A stretch of DNA of 64,000 bases from Escherichia hormaechei_A (GCA_042434945.1 CP170191.1:1860001-1924000), one strand, 5' to 3'; positions 34,538 to 43,336 are shown, counted from the first letter of the stretch. Notes: generated by a model from the sequence alone, not told the origin. Numbers and translations are program-made.

Positions 34538-35854
34538 TTATTGTTGTGTGAACTGATTTTTGGGCTCGTCTAAGCCCAGACTTTCGCGCAGCGTGGTGCC
34601 GGGATAGTCGGTGCGGAACAGGCCGCGCGCCTGTAAAACGGGCACCACCTGGTCAACAAAGCGCGGGAAGGTGTCCGGCGTGCCGCCCTGAATGATGAAG
34701 CCATCCGCCGCCTTCTCTTCGAACCAGGCCTGTAAACCATCGGCCACCTGCTCCGGTGTGCCGGAAAAACGCGGGCGCGGCGATGCGGCTTCCAGCGCGA
34801 CCTGACGCAGAGTTAAGTTGCGCTCACGGGCGTTACGCTTGATTTCATCGGTGGTGCTGCGGAAGCTGTTTTTGCCCAAATCGCCAATATCCGGGAACGG
34901 CGCGTCGAGGGGATACTGGCTGAAGTCGTGATGCTCGAAATATCGTCCGAGGTAATTCAGCGCATCATTAATGGAGACCAGTGCCGCCGTAGTTTGATAC
35001 TGGTTTTCTACGTCATCGGCGTCGTTTCCAACAATCACGCTGACGCCCTGGAATATATGTAAATCCTCTGCGCGGCGGCCGTGACTTTCCAGCTGCTGTT
35101 TAACATCGCGGTAAAAAGCCTGGGCTTCTTCCCGCGTGTCATGGTGGGTAAAGATGGCGTCAGCGTGTTTTGCCGCCAGCTTTTTACCGTCGTCGGACGC
35201 ACCAGCCTGAAAGACAATCGGACGTCCCTGCGGCGTGCGGCCAATATTCAGCGGGCCGGAAACCTGGAAGAAATCACCGTGGTGATCAAGAGTATGCAGT
35301 TTCGACGCATCAAAGAACTGTCCGCTCTCTTTATTGCGGATAAAGGCATCCCCTTCCCAGGAATCCCACAGCCCCTTCACCACGTCGAGATACTCATCGG
35401 CAATGCGGTAGCGCAGCGCATGCTCCGGGTGTTTTTCGCGGGAGAAGTTCCTGGCTGACCCTTCCAGCGGTGACGTCACCACGTTCCAGCCCGCGCGTCC
35501 GTTGCTCAGGTGATCGAGGCTGGCGAACTGGCGTGCAACGGTGAAAGGCTCGCTGTACGAGGTGGATAACGTGCCGACCAGCCCCAGGCGCGAGGTGATA
35601 CTCGCCAGCGCGGACAACACCGTCAGCGGCTCAAAGCGGTTTAAAAAATGCGGAATTGATTTCTCGTTAATATAAAGGCCGTCGGCCACAAATATAAAGT
35701 CGAGCTTGCCCTCTTCTGCTTTTAAAGCCGTTTCTTTAACGAAATCAAAATTAATGCTGGCATCCGCGACCGCCGCCGGGTGGCGCCAGGCAGACATATT
35801 TCCGGATGCACCATGCAAAATGGTCCCCAGCCGCAATTGACGATGTGCAGACAT
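34538..35854 (-). CDS. FMN-dependent monooxygenase, NtaA/SnaA/YxeK family
   Basis: A 438-residue luciferase-like flavin monooxygenase of the NtaA/SnaA/SoxA group. Landmarks are LRLGTILHGASGNMSAWRH at the start, the strand FIFVADGLY, ARQFASLDHLSNGRAGWNVVTS, and GRPIVFQAGASDDGK. Length fits YxeK (about 440), which cleaves the C-S bond of N-acetylated S-(2-succino)cysteine using FMNH2 and oxygen. ATG at 35854 was chosen after GAGGTG; a GTG two codons earlier is possible. A separate flavin reductase is needed; none is in the operon, but a flavin reductase-like gene lies at 23525. Confidence 0.85.
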   Translation of the reverse strand: MSAHRQLRLGTILHGASGNMSAWRHPAAVADASINFDFVKETALKAEEGKLDFIFVADGLYINEKSIPHFLNRFEPLTVLSALASITSRLGLVGTLSTSYSEPFTVARQFASLDHLSNGRAGWNVVTSPLEGSARNFSREKHPEHALRYRIADEYLDVVKGLWDSWEGDAFIRNKESGQFFDASKLHTLDHHGDFFQVSGPLNIGRTPQGRPIVFQAGASDDGKKLAAKHADAIFTHHDTREEAQAFYRDVKQQLESHGRRAEDLHIFQGVSVIVGNDADDVENQYQTTAALVSINDALNYLGRYFEHHDFSQYPLDAPFPDIGDLGKNSFRSTTDEIKRNARERNLTLRQVALEAASPRPRFSGTPEQVADGLQAWFEEKAADGFIIQGGTPDTFPRFVDQVVPVLQARGLFRTDYPGTTLRESLGLDEPKNQFTQQ

Positions 35855-35870
35855 AATCACCTCAAATTAA

Positions 35871-36992
35871 TTAAACGTGTTGCAGGGCTTTTTCCGCGAG
35901 CTGAGCAAAATAGCGGGCAGCGGGTTCGATTAATGCTTCGTCCGGGTTAAATGCCGGGTGATGTAACCCAAACGGACTGTTGCTGCCAATGCTGACAAAC
36001 GCGCCGGGTATGTTTTGCAGATAGACCGCGAAATCCTCCCCGCCCATGTGCAGTTCCGCATGCCGGGTTTCATATCCCGCTTCGCGCGCGACCGAGGTGG
36101 CAAACCCGGCCCAGTGCTCATCGTTCACCAGCGCGGTGGGCCCGGCGTACCAGGTGATGTTGATTTGCGCGCTAAAGGCGCTGGCAAATCCGGCGGCGAT
36201 TTCACCGACGCGCGCTTTCACGTTCTGCTGCACTTCCGTGCGGTGCGTGCGCAGCGTGCCCTCCAGCTCAACGCTTTCCGGCAGCACGTTCCAGGTATTC
36301 CCCCCGGCGATGCGCGTCACGCTCAGAACAACCGAATCCAGCGTGTTGACGTTACGGCTGGCTACGCTTTGCAGCGCGGTTACCAGCTGGCTTGCCAGCA
36401 CGATGGCGTCGTTGCCTTCATGGGGACGTGCGGCATGCGCGCCTTTGCCGGTCACGTGAATAACGAAGCGATCAACGTTGGCATAGAACGGGCCGCCGCG
36501 CGTGGCAAACTCGCCGACCGGCAGTGACGGCTCGTTATGCATCCCGAAAATCGCGCGTACGTCGCGTAACGCCCCGGCCCGCACCATGCTTTTCGCTCCG
36601 CCGAAATTCTCTTCCGCTGGCTGGAACAGGATCCGCACGCGACCGTTGAGCGAGGCTTCCCGCTCTTTCAGCTTTAGCGCGGCGCCGAGGATCACGCTGG
36701 TGTGAATGTCGTGTCCGCAGGCATGCATCACCCCGGCGCGCCGGGAGCTAAACGGCACCCCGCTGCGCTCGTCGATGGGTAACGCGTCGATATCGGCGCG
36801 CAGCGCAACCAGTGCGTTGCCCGTGCCGATCTCCGCAACCAGCCCGGTCTGGAGATCGTAAGGCAGCGGGGCAATCCCGGCTGCCGTCAGCCACTCGCGC
36901 AGGCGCGCCGTTGTTTCGACCTCCTGACCAGAGAGTTCAGGGTTCTGGTGCAGCTCACGGCGCCAGGCAATCAGTTGTTCGCTAAAGCTCAT
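35871..36992 (-). CDS. M20 family amidohydrolase, N-acyl amino acid deacylase (YxeP/YtnL-like)
   Basis: A 373-residue metallo-amidohydrolase of the M20D type. Metal-binding and catalytic segments are HACGHDIHTSVILG, FQPAEENFGGAKSM, FGMHNEPSLPVG and HMGGEDFAVYL. Relatives remove acetyl from N-acetylcysteine derivatives. In this operon it would deacetylate the product of the monooxygenase step to free cysteine. It overlaps the upstream luciferase-like gene by 4 bases. Confidence 0.88.
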   Translation of the reverse strand: MSFSEQLIAWRRELHQNPELSGQEVETTARLREWLTAAGIAPLPYDLQTGLVAEIGTGNALVALRADIDALPIDERSGVPFSSRRAGVMHACGHDIHTSVILGAALKLKEREASLNGRVRILFQPAEENFGGAKSMVRAGALRDVRAIFGMHNEPSLPVGEFATRGGPFYANVDRFVIHVTGKGAHAARPHEGNDAIVLASQLVTALQSVASRNVNTLDSVVLSVTRIAGGNTWNVLPESVELEGTLRTHRTEVQQNVKARVGEIAAGFASAFSAQINITWYAGPTALVNDEHWAGFATSVAREAGYETRHAELHMGGEDFAVYLQNIPGAFVSIGSNSPFGLHHPAFNPDEALIEPAARYFAQLAEKALQHV

Positions 36993-37990
36993 ACGGTAAC
37001 CTCCCTGTCAGGACGCGCCTCGGCCAGCAGTCGCAGGGACTGTACGCGCGTTGCGCCATCAGCGACCGGCGTGTCGATGATAAATTCGTCAATCCCCCAC
37101 TGCTGATGCAACGCGTTGAGCTGTTCAAGCACCGACGCCGCCGTTCCGGCCAGCAGAGACTGCGCCCGACGCGCGATGCGCACCGGTTCACTCCCCGCCT
37201 GCCGCGCAAAGGCGTAGGCCTGTTCTTCGCTGGCCACGGTGACACGCTGTCCGTTTGCCAGCTCCACACCCCACACTTCAACCTTCTGCGCCAGCGCATC
37301 GGCTTCAGCCTGGGTTGGGGCAACAATGACCTGCACGGCCACAATCACCTCCCGGACGCTGTGTTGACGCCAGGCTGTGACGACCTCGCGCAGCAGCTCA
37401 GGATCGCCGTTCAGATGGGCGGCAAAGACAAAATGCCAGTCGAGGGAGGCCGCCAGCAGCGCGCTTTCTGTGCTGGCGCCCAGCAGAAACCCCCGGGCAG
37501 GCACCGGCGGCAGCGGCGTGGCGCGAACGTCCTCCTCCGCCGACTGATTTTCAGGGCGGATCCAGCGATCGAGCTGCGTCAGTTGTTCAGCAAAGCTGCC
37601 TTTTTCCTGCGGATTAAGGCCGTGCTGCAAGGCGCGGGTAGAGAGCGGCAGACCGCCGGGCGCTTTGCCAACGCCCAGATCAACCCGGCCCGGCGCAATG
37701 GCGGCCAGTACGTTAAAATTTTCGGCGACTTTATAGGGGCTGTAATGTTGCAGCATGACGCCGCCTGAGCCCACGCGAATACGTTTTGTTTGCCCGAGGA
37801 TCCAGGCAATCAGCAGCTCCGGCGAGGGGCTGGCAAGCTGCGGGGTATTGTGGTGTTCGGCAATCCAGAAGCGGTGATAACCCAGCGTTTCTGCCTGTTG
37901 CGCCAGTGCTAAGGTTCGCGCCAGCGCATCGGCGGCTGTTTCGTGTTCTGCGACGGGGCTTTTATCCAGAATGCTGATTCGCCATGACAT
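36989..37990 (-). CDS. Luciferase-like monooxygenase (LLM class, MsnO8-type)
   Basis: A 333-residue TIM-barrel flavin-dependent enzyme. It begins RISILDKSPVAEHETAADAL and has GYHRFWIAEHHNTPQLASPSPELLIA and RIRVGSGGVMLQHYSPYKVAE, typical of the MsnO8/YhbW group. It is the first gene of the operon. No counterpart is in the Bacillus yxe operon, so it may widen substrate range or act on a second sulfur compound. Function is otherwise unknown. Confidence 0.82.
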   Translation of the reverse strand: MSWRISILDKSPVAEHETAADALARTLALAQQAETLGYHRFWIAEHHNTPQLASPSPELLIAWILGQTKRIRVGSGGVMLQHYSPYKVAENFNVLAAIAPGRVDLGVGKAPGGLPLSTRALQHGLNPQEKGSFAEQLTQLDRWIRPENQSAEEDVRATPLPPVPARGFLLGASTESALLAASLDWHFVFAAHLNGDPELLREVVTAWRQHSVREVIVAVQVIVAPTQAEADALAQKVEVWGVELANGQRVTVASEEQAYAFARQAGSEPVRIARRAQSLLAGTAASVLEQLNALHQQWGIDEFIIDTPVADGATRVQSLRLLAEARPDREVTV

Positions 37991-38029
37991 GTTGCGTTCT
38001 CGTTTGACTTAACATGTCGTCATTATTAA

Positions 38030-38089
38030 AGGTGGATTTCACCTCTGAGAAACAATTAATTTACATTTGGATTGCCGGAAAACGGCAAT
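38030..38089. promoter_or_regulatory. Two inverted repeats in the sulfur operon promoter region
   Basis: AGGTG and CACCT are separated by five bases at 38030-38044. ATTGCCG and CGGCAAT lie around a five-base loop at 38071-38089. Both are within the 109-base leader of the operon starting at 37990. They may be regulator sites; the second could also be a terminator-like hairpin of the upstream gene. No CysB or Cbl site can be assigned by eye. Confidence 0.35.
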
Positions 38090-38099
38090 AGAGAGTCTG

Positions 38100-38639
38100 T
38101 CATCGGCGTGATTTGAGCGATGTAATGAGTCTTTCCGCATCCTGCCGTCGGGTAATGCGGAGAAAGCGAATGTGTGCGTACTGCGGGTTTTGCATATCCG
38201 CCTCATATCGTTTGCGGTTGCTGCGCCAGGTTTTGATCGTCCAGATGATAATAGAGTCCTTGCTAAGGAACGACCGACGAAAGCTTTCGCGGTTCCCCGT
38301 GCCGGGCCAGAGCTCCTGTTTGTGCCAGGCGCGTCTGGAGGCCCGCGTCACCGCCTGCCAGAGCGTGCGGATAAACCCACGATCTATCCACACCACCAGA
38401 TCGACGTCGCGCCACTTAACGTCGCGTGTGCGGTTGTAATTCCCGTCCAGGACCCAGTCAGGCGAGGCGGCGAGCGCTTTTTCCAGGGTTGCAAGAAACT
38501 CATCATCCGGTGTTCCCTGCCAGTTCGCTCGCCAGTAAAGCCTGTCCATCTCAATGTAAGGGATAGCCAGCGCCTCCGCGATTCGCCTGCCAAACGTGCT
38601 TTTCCCACTTCCGCTGGTGCCTATGATATTGATTTTCAC
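38100..38639 (-). CDS. P-loop kinase-like protein (adenylate kinase/topology modulation type)
   Basis: A 179-residue cytoplasmic protein with Walker A GTSGSGKST at residues 7-15, the DRLYWRANW substrate-side segment, WVLDGNYNRTRDV, and DLVVWIDR as Walker B-like strand. It belongs to the group of adenylate kinase-like proteins annotated as FlaR or DNA topology modulation proteins, whose substrate is not known. It lies upstream of the sulfur operon on the same strand with a 109-base gap, so co-transcription is uncertain. Confidence 0.8.
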   Translation of the reverse strand: MKINIIGTSGSGKSTFGRRIAEALAIPYIEMDRLYWRANWQGTPDDEFLATLEKALAASPDWVLDGNYNRTRDVKWRDVDLVVWIDRGFIRTLWQAVTRASRRAWHKQELWPGTGNRESFRRSFLSKDSIIIWTIKTWRSNRKRYEADMQNPQYAHIRFLRITRRQDAERLITSLKSRR

Positions 38640-38710
38640 CGTTCCGCCTGCACATGCTGAAGAAAACGGATCGAATCATAACGTTAATAATTTGTTTACG
38701 AAACGCCAGA

Positions 38711-39109
38711 CTACTCGTTCGGATACTGCTCGTCGGTGACCTTCTCCAGCCATGCCACCGGGCTCCCGTCGACAGCTTCTGCGATGGCGATATGGGTCAT
38801 GGCCGTCTGCGCGCTTGCGCCGTGCCAGTGCTTCACGCCGGGTGGGATCCAGGCGATATCACCCTGATTCAGCGGTTCCGCCTCTTTCCCCCACTCCTGT
38901 AACCAGCCGCGCCCCTGCGTCACGATCAGCGTTTGTCCAAGAGGATGCGTATGCCAGGCGGTACGTGCGCCGGGTTCAAAGGTGACGGTCGCGCCGCCGA
39001 CTTTTGCCGGTTCAGTCGCCTGGAAAGGCGCGTCAATGCGCACGCAGCCGGTAAACCAGGCCTCTGGCCCCTGAACGGAAGGTAACGAACCGCTACGGAT
39101 AATTTTCAT
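38711..39109 (-). CDS. Cupin domain protein
   Basis: A 132-residue single-domain cupin. Motif 1 is TAWHTHPLGQTLIVTQGRG and motif 2 PPGVKHWHGASA, giving His ligands for a metal. It resembles small carboxymuconolactone decarboxylase- or mandelonitrile lyase-like cupins; the reaction is unknown. It is divergent from a LysR regulator, which probably controls it. Confidence 0.82.
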   Translation of the reverse strand: MKIIRSGSLPSVQGPEAWFTGCVRIDAPFQATEPAKVGGATVTFEPGARTAWHTHPLGQTLIVTQGRGWLQEWGKEAEPLNQGDIAWIPPGVKHWHGASAQTAMTHIAIAEAVDGSPVAWLEKVTDEQYPNE

Positions 39110-39189
39110 GATTAACTCCTCGTTTGCTGTTGCGTTAACAGTAGCGTAAAGCCATGGGGAGCATTAGAGTGCATAATCAGAAAGGAACC

Positions 39190-39204
39190 ATGAATTCAAT
39201 TCAT
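39190..39204. promoter_or_regulatory. LysR-type binding site candidate
   Basis: ATGAAT and ATTCAT flank TCA, giving a 15-base dyad with the LysR T-N11-A spacing. It lies 17 bases before the lysR start in the 112-base divergent region shared with the cupin gene. Confidence 0.5.
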
Positions 39205-39221
39205 AAATCGAGTAAACCGCC

Positions 39222-40112
39222 ATGTTAAAAGACAACTTCAACGATCTGCTTTCCTTTATGGTCGTCGCCCGGGAGCGCAGCTTTACCCGCGCCGCGGCGC
39301 AGCTTGGGGTATCTCAGTCGGCGCTCAGCCACGCAATGCGCAATCTGGAAACGAGGCTGGAAGTCCGTCTGTTAACCCGCACCACCCGTAGCGTGGCCCC
39401 TACCGAGGCCGGCGAGCAACTCTTCATGCGCTTAAGCCCCCATCTGCTGGAGATCGAGCAGGAACTCACCGCGCTGCGTGATACCCGCGACAGACCTGCC
39501 GGGAATATTCGCCTTACCGCCGGGGAGCACGCCATGTCTGCGGTGCTGTGGCCTGTGCTTAAACCCTTTATGGCGCAGTATCCTGATATCAACGTTGAAG
39601 TCACGGTGGACAATGGGCTGACTGATATTGTCGATGGCCGCTTTGACGCGGGGGTGCGTCTGGGTGAGCAGGTGGCGAAAGATATGATTGCCGTTCGTAT
39701 TGCGCCGGACATGCGCATGGCGGTCGTCGGGTCGGCAGAGTATTTGCAACGTTTCGGCGTACCGGAAACGCCGGAGCAGCTTGATCAGCACCGCTGCATT
39801 AATATGCGCCTGCCCACACGCGGCGGATTATATGCCTGGGAATTTGAACGGGACGGACGTGAGCTGCGCGTGCGGGTTGACGGCCAGCTGATCCTCAACA
39901 GCCTGCCGCAACGCATCGATGCCGCCGAAAACGGTCTGGGGCTGGCGTACGTCCCGGAAGATGCGGTTCAGGACGCCCTTGCTGAGAGCCGGTTAGTGCG
40001 TGTGCTTGAAGCCTGGTGCCCGGCTTTTACGGGATACCATCTGTACTATCCGAGCCGCCGCCAGCACACTACCGCGTTTGCATTACTTATTGCAGCCCTG
40101 CGGCATTCATAA
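39222..40112 (+). CDS. LysR family transcriptional regulator
   Basis: A 296-residue LysR protein: N-terminal helix-turn-helix (RSFTRAAAQLGVSQSALSHAMRNLE through RTTRSVAPTEAG) and a C-terminal effector domain with the DGRFDAGVRLGEQV pattern. It belongs to the AaeR/YafC-like subgroup found beside small oxidoreductases and cupins. It probably controls the divergent cupin gene. The effector is unknown. Confidence 0.9.
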   Translation: MLKDNFNDLLSFMVVARERSFTRAAAQLGVSQSALSHAMRNLETRLEVRLLTRTTRSVAPTEAGEQLFMRLSPHLLEIEQELTALRDTRDRPAGNIRLTAGEHAMSAVLWPVLKPFMAQYPDINVEVTVDNGLTDIVDGRFDAGVRLGEQVAKDMIAVRIAPDMRMAVVGSAEYLQRFGVPETPEQLDQHRCINMRLPTRGGLYAWEFERDGRELRVRVDGQLILNSLPQRIDAAENGLGLAYVPEDAVQDALAESRLVRVLEAWCPAFTGYHLYYPSRRQHTTAFALLIAALRHS

Positions 40113-40439
40113 GCTCTACCTATAAGTAACTATTAAGTAAACCTGATGATTGAATCAGCATTCGCAGACCTTTTTGCCTAAAAAAACGTCACGATTCAGC
40201 GCGTTGTGATCGCCGTCTGCTCTGACCACACGATTTCCTTCGACGAGCATCACTTTCGACACGGTTATATTTTGCGTCGCTTAACAATTGCGGGTAGGAT
40301 GCCTCGCCATGTTTTGCCTTATCCATACACAGAATGACTGGAAAGGCGGCATGTGTCTGCGCAGAAGCAATCGTTTGTTTCGGCTTCTGCCAGGCAGGAC
40401 TATCACGTTAATGGTTCAGACAGGCAAACAGGTAACTCA
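40113..40439. other. Intergenic region before ansP with a possible gene fragment
   Basis: This 327-base stretch carries the ansP promoter region and no complete gene. On the minus strand an open frame of up to 41 codons (stop at 40155) reads, in part, MLVEGNRVVRADGDHN and ends KKVCEC. I do not recognise it. It has no visible ribosome binding site, so it may be a degraded gene end or chance. Confidence 0.3.
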
Positions 40440-41936
40440 ATGAAAACAAGCAATAAAAGCGCAGCCGATCATCATGCTGCGAAACGTCGCTGGTTGAACT
40501 CTCATGAAGAGGGCTATCACAAGGCGATGGGCAACCGTCAGGTGCAGATGATCGCCATCGGCGGCGCTATCGGTACAGGTCTGTTTTTAGGTGCAGGCGC
40601 ACGTCTGCAAATGGCTGGCCCCGCTCTCGCCCTGGTCTATCTGGTGTGCGGGATCTTCTCTTTCTTCATCCTTCGCGCCCTCGGCGAACTGGTACTCCAC
40701 CGCCCTTCCAGCGGCAGCTTTGTCTCTTACGCCCGCGAGTTTCTTGGTGAAAAAGCCGCGTATGTCGCGGGCTGGATGTACTTCGTTAACTGGGCGATGA
40801 CCGGTATCGTCGATATCACCGCCGTTGCGCTGTACATGCACTACTGGGGCGCGTTTGGCGATGTGCCGCAGTGGGTGTTCGCCCTTGGGGCGCTGGCAAT
40901 TGTCGGGACCATGAACATGATCGGCGTGAAATGGTTCGCCGAGATGGAGTTCTGGTTCGCACTGGTGAAGGTGCTGGCCATTGTGATCTTCCTGGTGGTC
41001 GGAACCGTATTCCTCGGTACCGGTAAACCACTGGACGGTAACGCAACCGGCTTCCACCTGATTACCGATAACGGTGGTTTCTTCCCGCACGGCCTGCTGC
41101 CAGCGCTGGTTCTGGTGCAGGGGGTGGTGTTCGCCTTTGCCTCCATCGAACTGGTCGGTACGGCGGCAGGCGAATGTAAAGATCCGCAGACGATGGTGCC
41201 AAAAGCCATCAACAGCGTGATCTGGCGTATCGGTCTGTTCTATGTGGGTTCCGTGGTGCTGCTGGTGCTGCTGCTGCCGTGGAATGCATACCAGGCGGGG
41301 CAAAGCCCGTTTGTGACCTTCTTCTCTAAGCTGGGCGTGCCGTACGTGGGCAGCATCATGAACATCGTGGTACTGACCGCCGCGCTCTCCAGCCTGAACT
41401 CCGGGCTCTATTCGACGGGCCGTATCCTGCGCTCCATGTCGATGGGGGGCTCTGCGCCGAAGTTTATGTCGAAGATGAGCAGGCAGCAGGTTCCTTATGC
41501 GGGGATTCTGGCCACGCTGGTGGTTTACGTCTTTGGCGTGTTCCTGAACTATCTGGTGCCGTCCCGCGTATTTGAGATCGTTCTGAACGTGGCTGCACTG
41601 GGGATTATCGCCTCCTGGGCCTTTATTGTGGTGTGTCAGATGCGTCTGCGCAAAGCGATCAAAGAAGGCAAAGCGGCTGATGTGTGCTTCAAGATGCCGG
41701 GCGCACCGGTGACCTCCTGGCTCACCCTGCTGTTCCTGTTCAGCGTGCTGGTACTGATGGCGTTTGACTACCCGAACGGTACTTACACCATCGCGACGAT
41801 CCCACTGCTGGCGGTTCTGCTGATTGCTGGCTGGTTCGGCGTGCGTAAGCGCGTTCACGAGATCCACAGCACCGCGCCGCTTCATCACGACGATGAAAAG
41901 CACGACGCACCGCTGGTAGAAGAAACCTCGCGTTAA
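40440..41936 (+). CDS. ansP: L-asparagine permease
   Basis: A 498-residue, 12-helix amino acid/proton symporter of the APC family in the inner membrane. It has the family signature AIGGAIGTGLFLGAGARLQMAGP and matches E. coli AnsP through ALGELVLHRPSSGSFVSYAREF and beyond. The ATG at 40440 gives the E. coli length and start (MKTSNKSAADHHAAKRRWL); an in-frame start at 40353 adds 29 residues with no homology I recognise. It converges with yncE across a BIME. Confidence 0.95.
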   Translation: MKTSNKSAADHHAAKRRWLNSHEEGYHKAMGNRQVQMIAIGGAIGTGLFLGAGARLQMAGPALALVYLVCGIFSFFILRALGELVLHRPSSGSFVSYAREFLGEKAAYVAGWMYFVNWAMTGIVDITAVALYMHYWGAFGDVPQWVFALGALAIVGTMNMIGVKWFAEMEFWFALVKVLAIVIFLVVGTVFLGTGKPLDGNATGFHLITDNGGFFPHGLLPALVLVQGVVFAFASIELVGTAAGECKDPQTMVPKAINSVIWRIGLFYVGSVVLLVLLLPWNAYQAGQSPFVTFFSKLGVPYVGSIMNIVVLTAALSSLNSGLYSTGRILRSMSMGGSAPKFMSKMSRQQVPYAGILATLVVYVFGVFLNYLVPSRVFEIVLNVAALGIIASWAFIVVCQMRLRKAIKEGKAADVCFKMPGAPVTSWLTLLFLFSVLVLMAFDYPNGTYTIATIPLLAVLLIAGWFGVRKRVHEIHSTAPLHHDDEKHDAPLVEETSR

Positions 41937-41943
41937 TAAAAAA

Positions 41944-42018
41944 GCCGGGTGGCGGCTTCGCCTTACCCGGCCTACATCTCATGGTTTTGTAGGCCCGGTA
42001 AGCGCAGCGCCACCGGGC
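41944..42018. repeat. BIME (two inverted REP units)
   Basis: Unit 1 (41944-41971) has arms GCCGGGT and ACCCGGC around GGCGGCTTCGCC. Unit 2 (41993-42018) has arms GCCCGGT and ACCGGGC. It lies between the convergent stops of ansP and yncE, like the unit after narV. Confidence 0.9.
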
Positions 42019-42028
42019 AATTCCACCA

Positions 42029-43090
42029 TCACAGCGCGATACGAATCACATCGTCAGGCTGGGTCGCTTCCTGCTGACGGGTTGATTTCTGTTTCACCGT
42101 TACGTACAGCGTTTTACCGTCCGCAGACAGCGCCAGGCTGTTCGGGTAAACCGGGGTATCGTAGGTCCTGGTCACTTTGTAGGTTTTGGCGTCAATCACG
42201 CTCACCTTGCCCGCCTCGCGGTGCGTCACATAGGCTTCGTTACGCGCCGGGTTAAACAGTACGGCCAGCGATGCTGGCGCGGCGATTTTCTGCATCACGC
42301 TGCCATCTTTCAGATTCACCACCAGCACTTCTGGCTGTTTTGAATCCGTCACAAACGCACGCTGGCCGGCAGTGTCCAGGCTCAGGTTCAGGTAGAAGTG
42401 CTCTTTTCCGTCATCCTGCACTTTTTTACGACTGAGGATTTTGTTGGTTGCCGTATCAATGGTCACCAGCTCGCCGTCCGCATTGGTGGTATACAGGCGT
42501 TTTGCCTTCGCATCCAGGGCCAGACCGGTGCTGAACGTGCCGGTATTGGTGATGGTGTCCTTCAGCTTCAGCGTTGCGCCATCAACAACCCAGATCACGC
42601 TCTCCTTGCCGATACCGGTAATGTAAACCGTATTGGTCGTGTCATCGGCCACCAGCTGGCGCGGCTGAAGCGGCTTCACCGTGTCGCTACGCTTGCGATC
42701 GTCCAGCACCAGGCGCCCTTTCACCTCGCTCGTTTTGGCGTCAATCGCCGTCACGGTGCTGTTGACGGTGTTACCGAACCACAGCGTCTGGGTGGCGTTA
42801 TCGATCGTGGCGCCAAACGGCTTGAGATCGTTATGAATCGCCTGCGTCACTTCCAGCGTGACCGGATCCAGACGATAGACCACGCCGCCCTTATCGGTTT
42901 TGCGGCTTTGTGACGTCGCAACCCACAGCGCGTTTTCCTGCTGGCTGACGGCCATTTCATACGCGCCCTTGCCGACCGCTTTGCGCAGCATCTCTTCAGC
43001 GGCATGAACCTGGAACGTACCGGCAAACAGTAAAGAGCCCAACAGCAGAGACCCACGCAGGCGCGGCGAGCACAGATGACGTAAAGACAT
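42029..43090 (-). CDS. yncE: Periplasmic seven-bladed beta-propeller YncE
   Basis: A 353-residue exported protein with a signal peptide of about 30 residues (ending FQVHA, mature AEEMLRKAVG). Repeated propeller strands include VTVIDAKTSEVKG-like, ELVTIDTATNKIL and VSVIDAKTYKVTR. E. coli YncE is Fur- and MarA-controlled, binds single-stranded DNA in vitro and has no settled role. It is divergent from the TonB-dependent receptor gene yncD with a Fur-like box between them, pointing to iron limitation. Confidence 0.94.
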   Translation of the reverse strand: MSLRHLCSPRLRGSLLLGSLLFAGTFQVHAAEEMLRKAVGKGAYEMAVSQQENALWVATSQSRKTDKGGVVYRLDPVTLEVTQAIHNDLKPFGATIDNATQTLWFGNTVNSTVTAIDAKTSEVKGRLVLDDRKRSDTVKPLQPRQLVADDTTNTVYITGIGKESVIWVVDGATLKLKDTITNTGTFSTGLALDAKAKRLYTTNADGELVTIDTATNKILSRKKVQDDGKEHFYLNLSLDTAGQRAFVTDSKQPEVLVVNLKDGSVMQKIAAPASLAVLFNPARNEAYVTHREAGKVSVIDAKTYKVTRTYDTPVYPNSLALSADGKTLYVTVKQKSTRQQEATQPDDVIRIAL

Positions 43091-43168
43091 AACAATTCCT
43101 TTTTAAATGAGGAGATTTACCGCTGACATCACTTCCGGTGGGCAAAGTCATCGCTTTGCCGTTATTTT

Positions 43169-43187
43169 AATGAGAATAGTAATCATT
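43169..43187. promoter_or_regulatory. Fur box candidate between yncE and yncD
   Basis: The 19-base element reads AATGAGAATAGTAATCATT, close to the Fur consensus built from overlapping TGATAAT/ATTATCA-type hexamers. It lies in the divergent promoter region of two genes tied to iron in E. coli. Confidence 0.7.
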
Positions 43188-43336
43188 AATGAGTTGAATG
43201 TGGAGTATTTCTTTCCTTCAAAACCTTACATTCACGAAATGTGCGGTTATAGTTTTCATAACATTTACAAAGGATTTAACATATATACACAGGTTCCAGT
43301 TGATTTGGTTCGAATTTTTCTTAACCGGTTTACTCC

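Noticed and set aside
40587..41903. 438-codon minus-strand frame opposite ansP
   Set aside because: Extremely His/Gln/Arg-rich shadow of membrane protein codons; no start signal.
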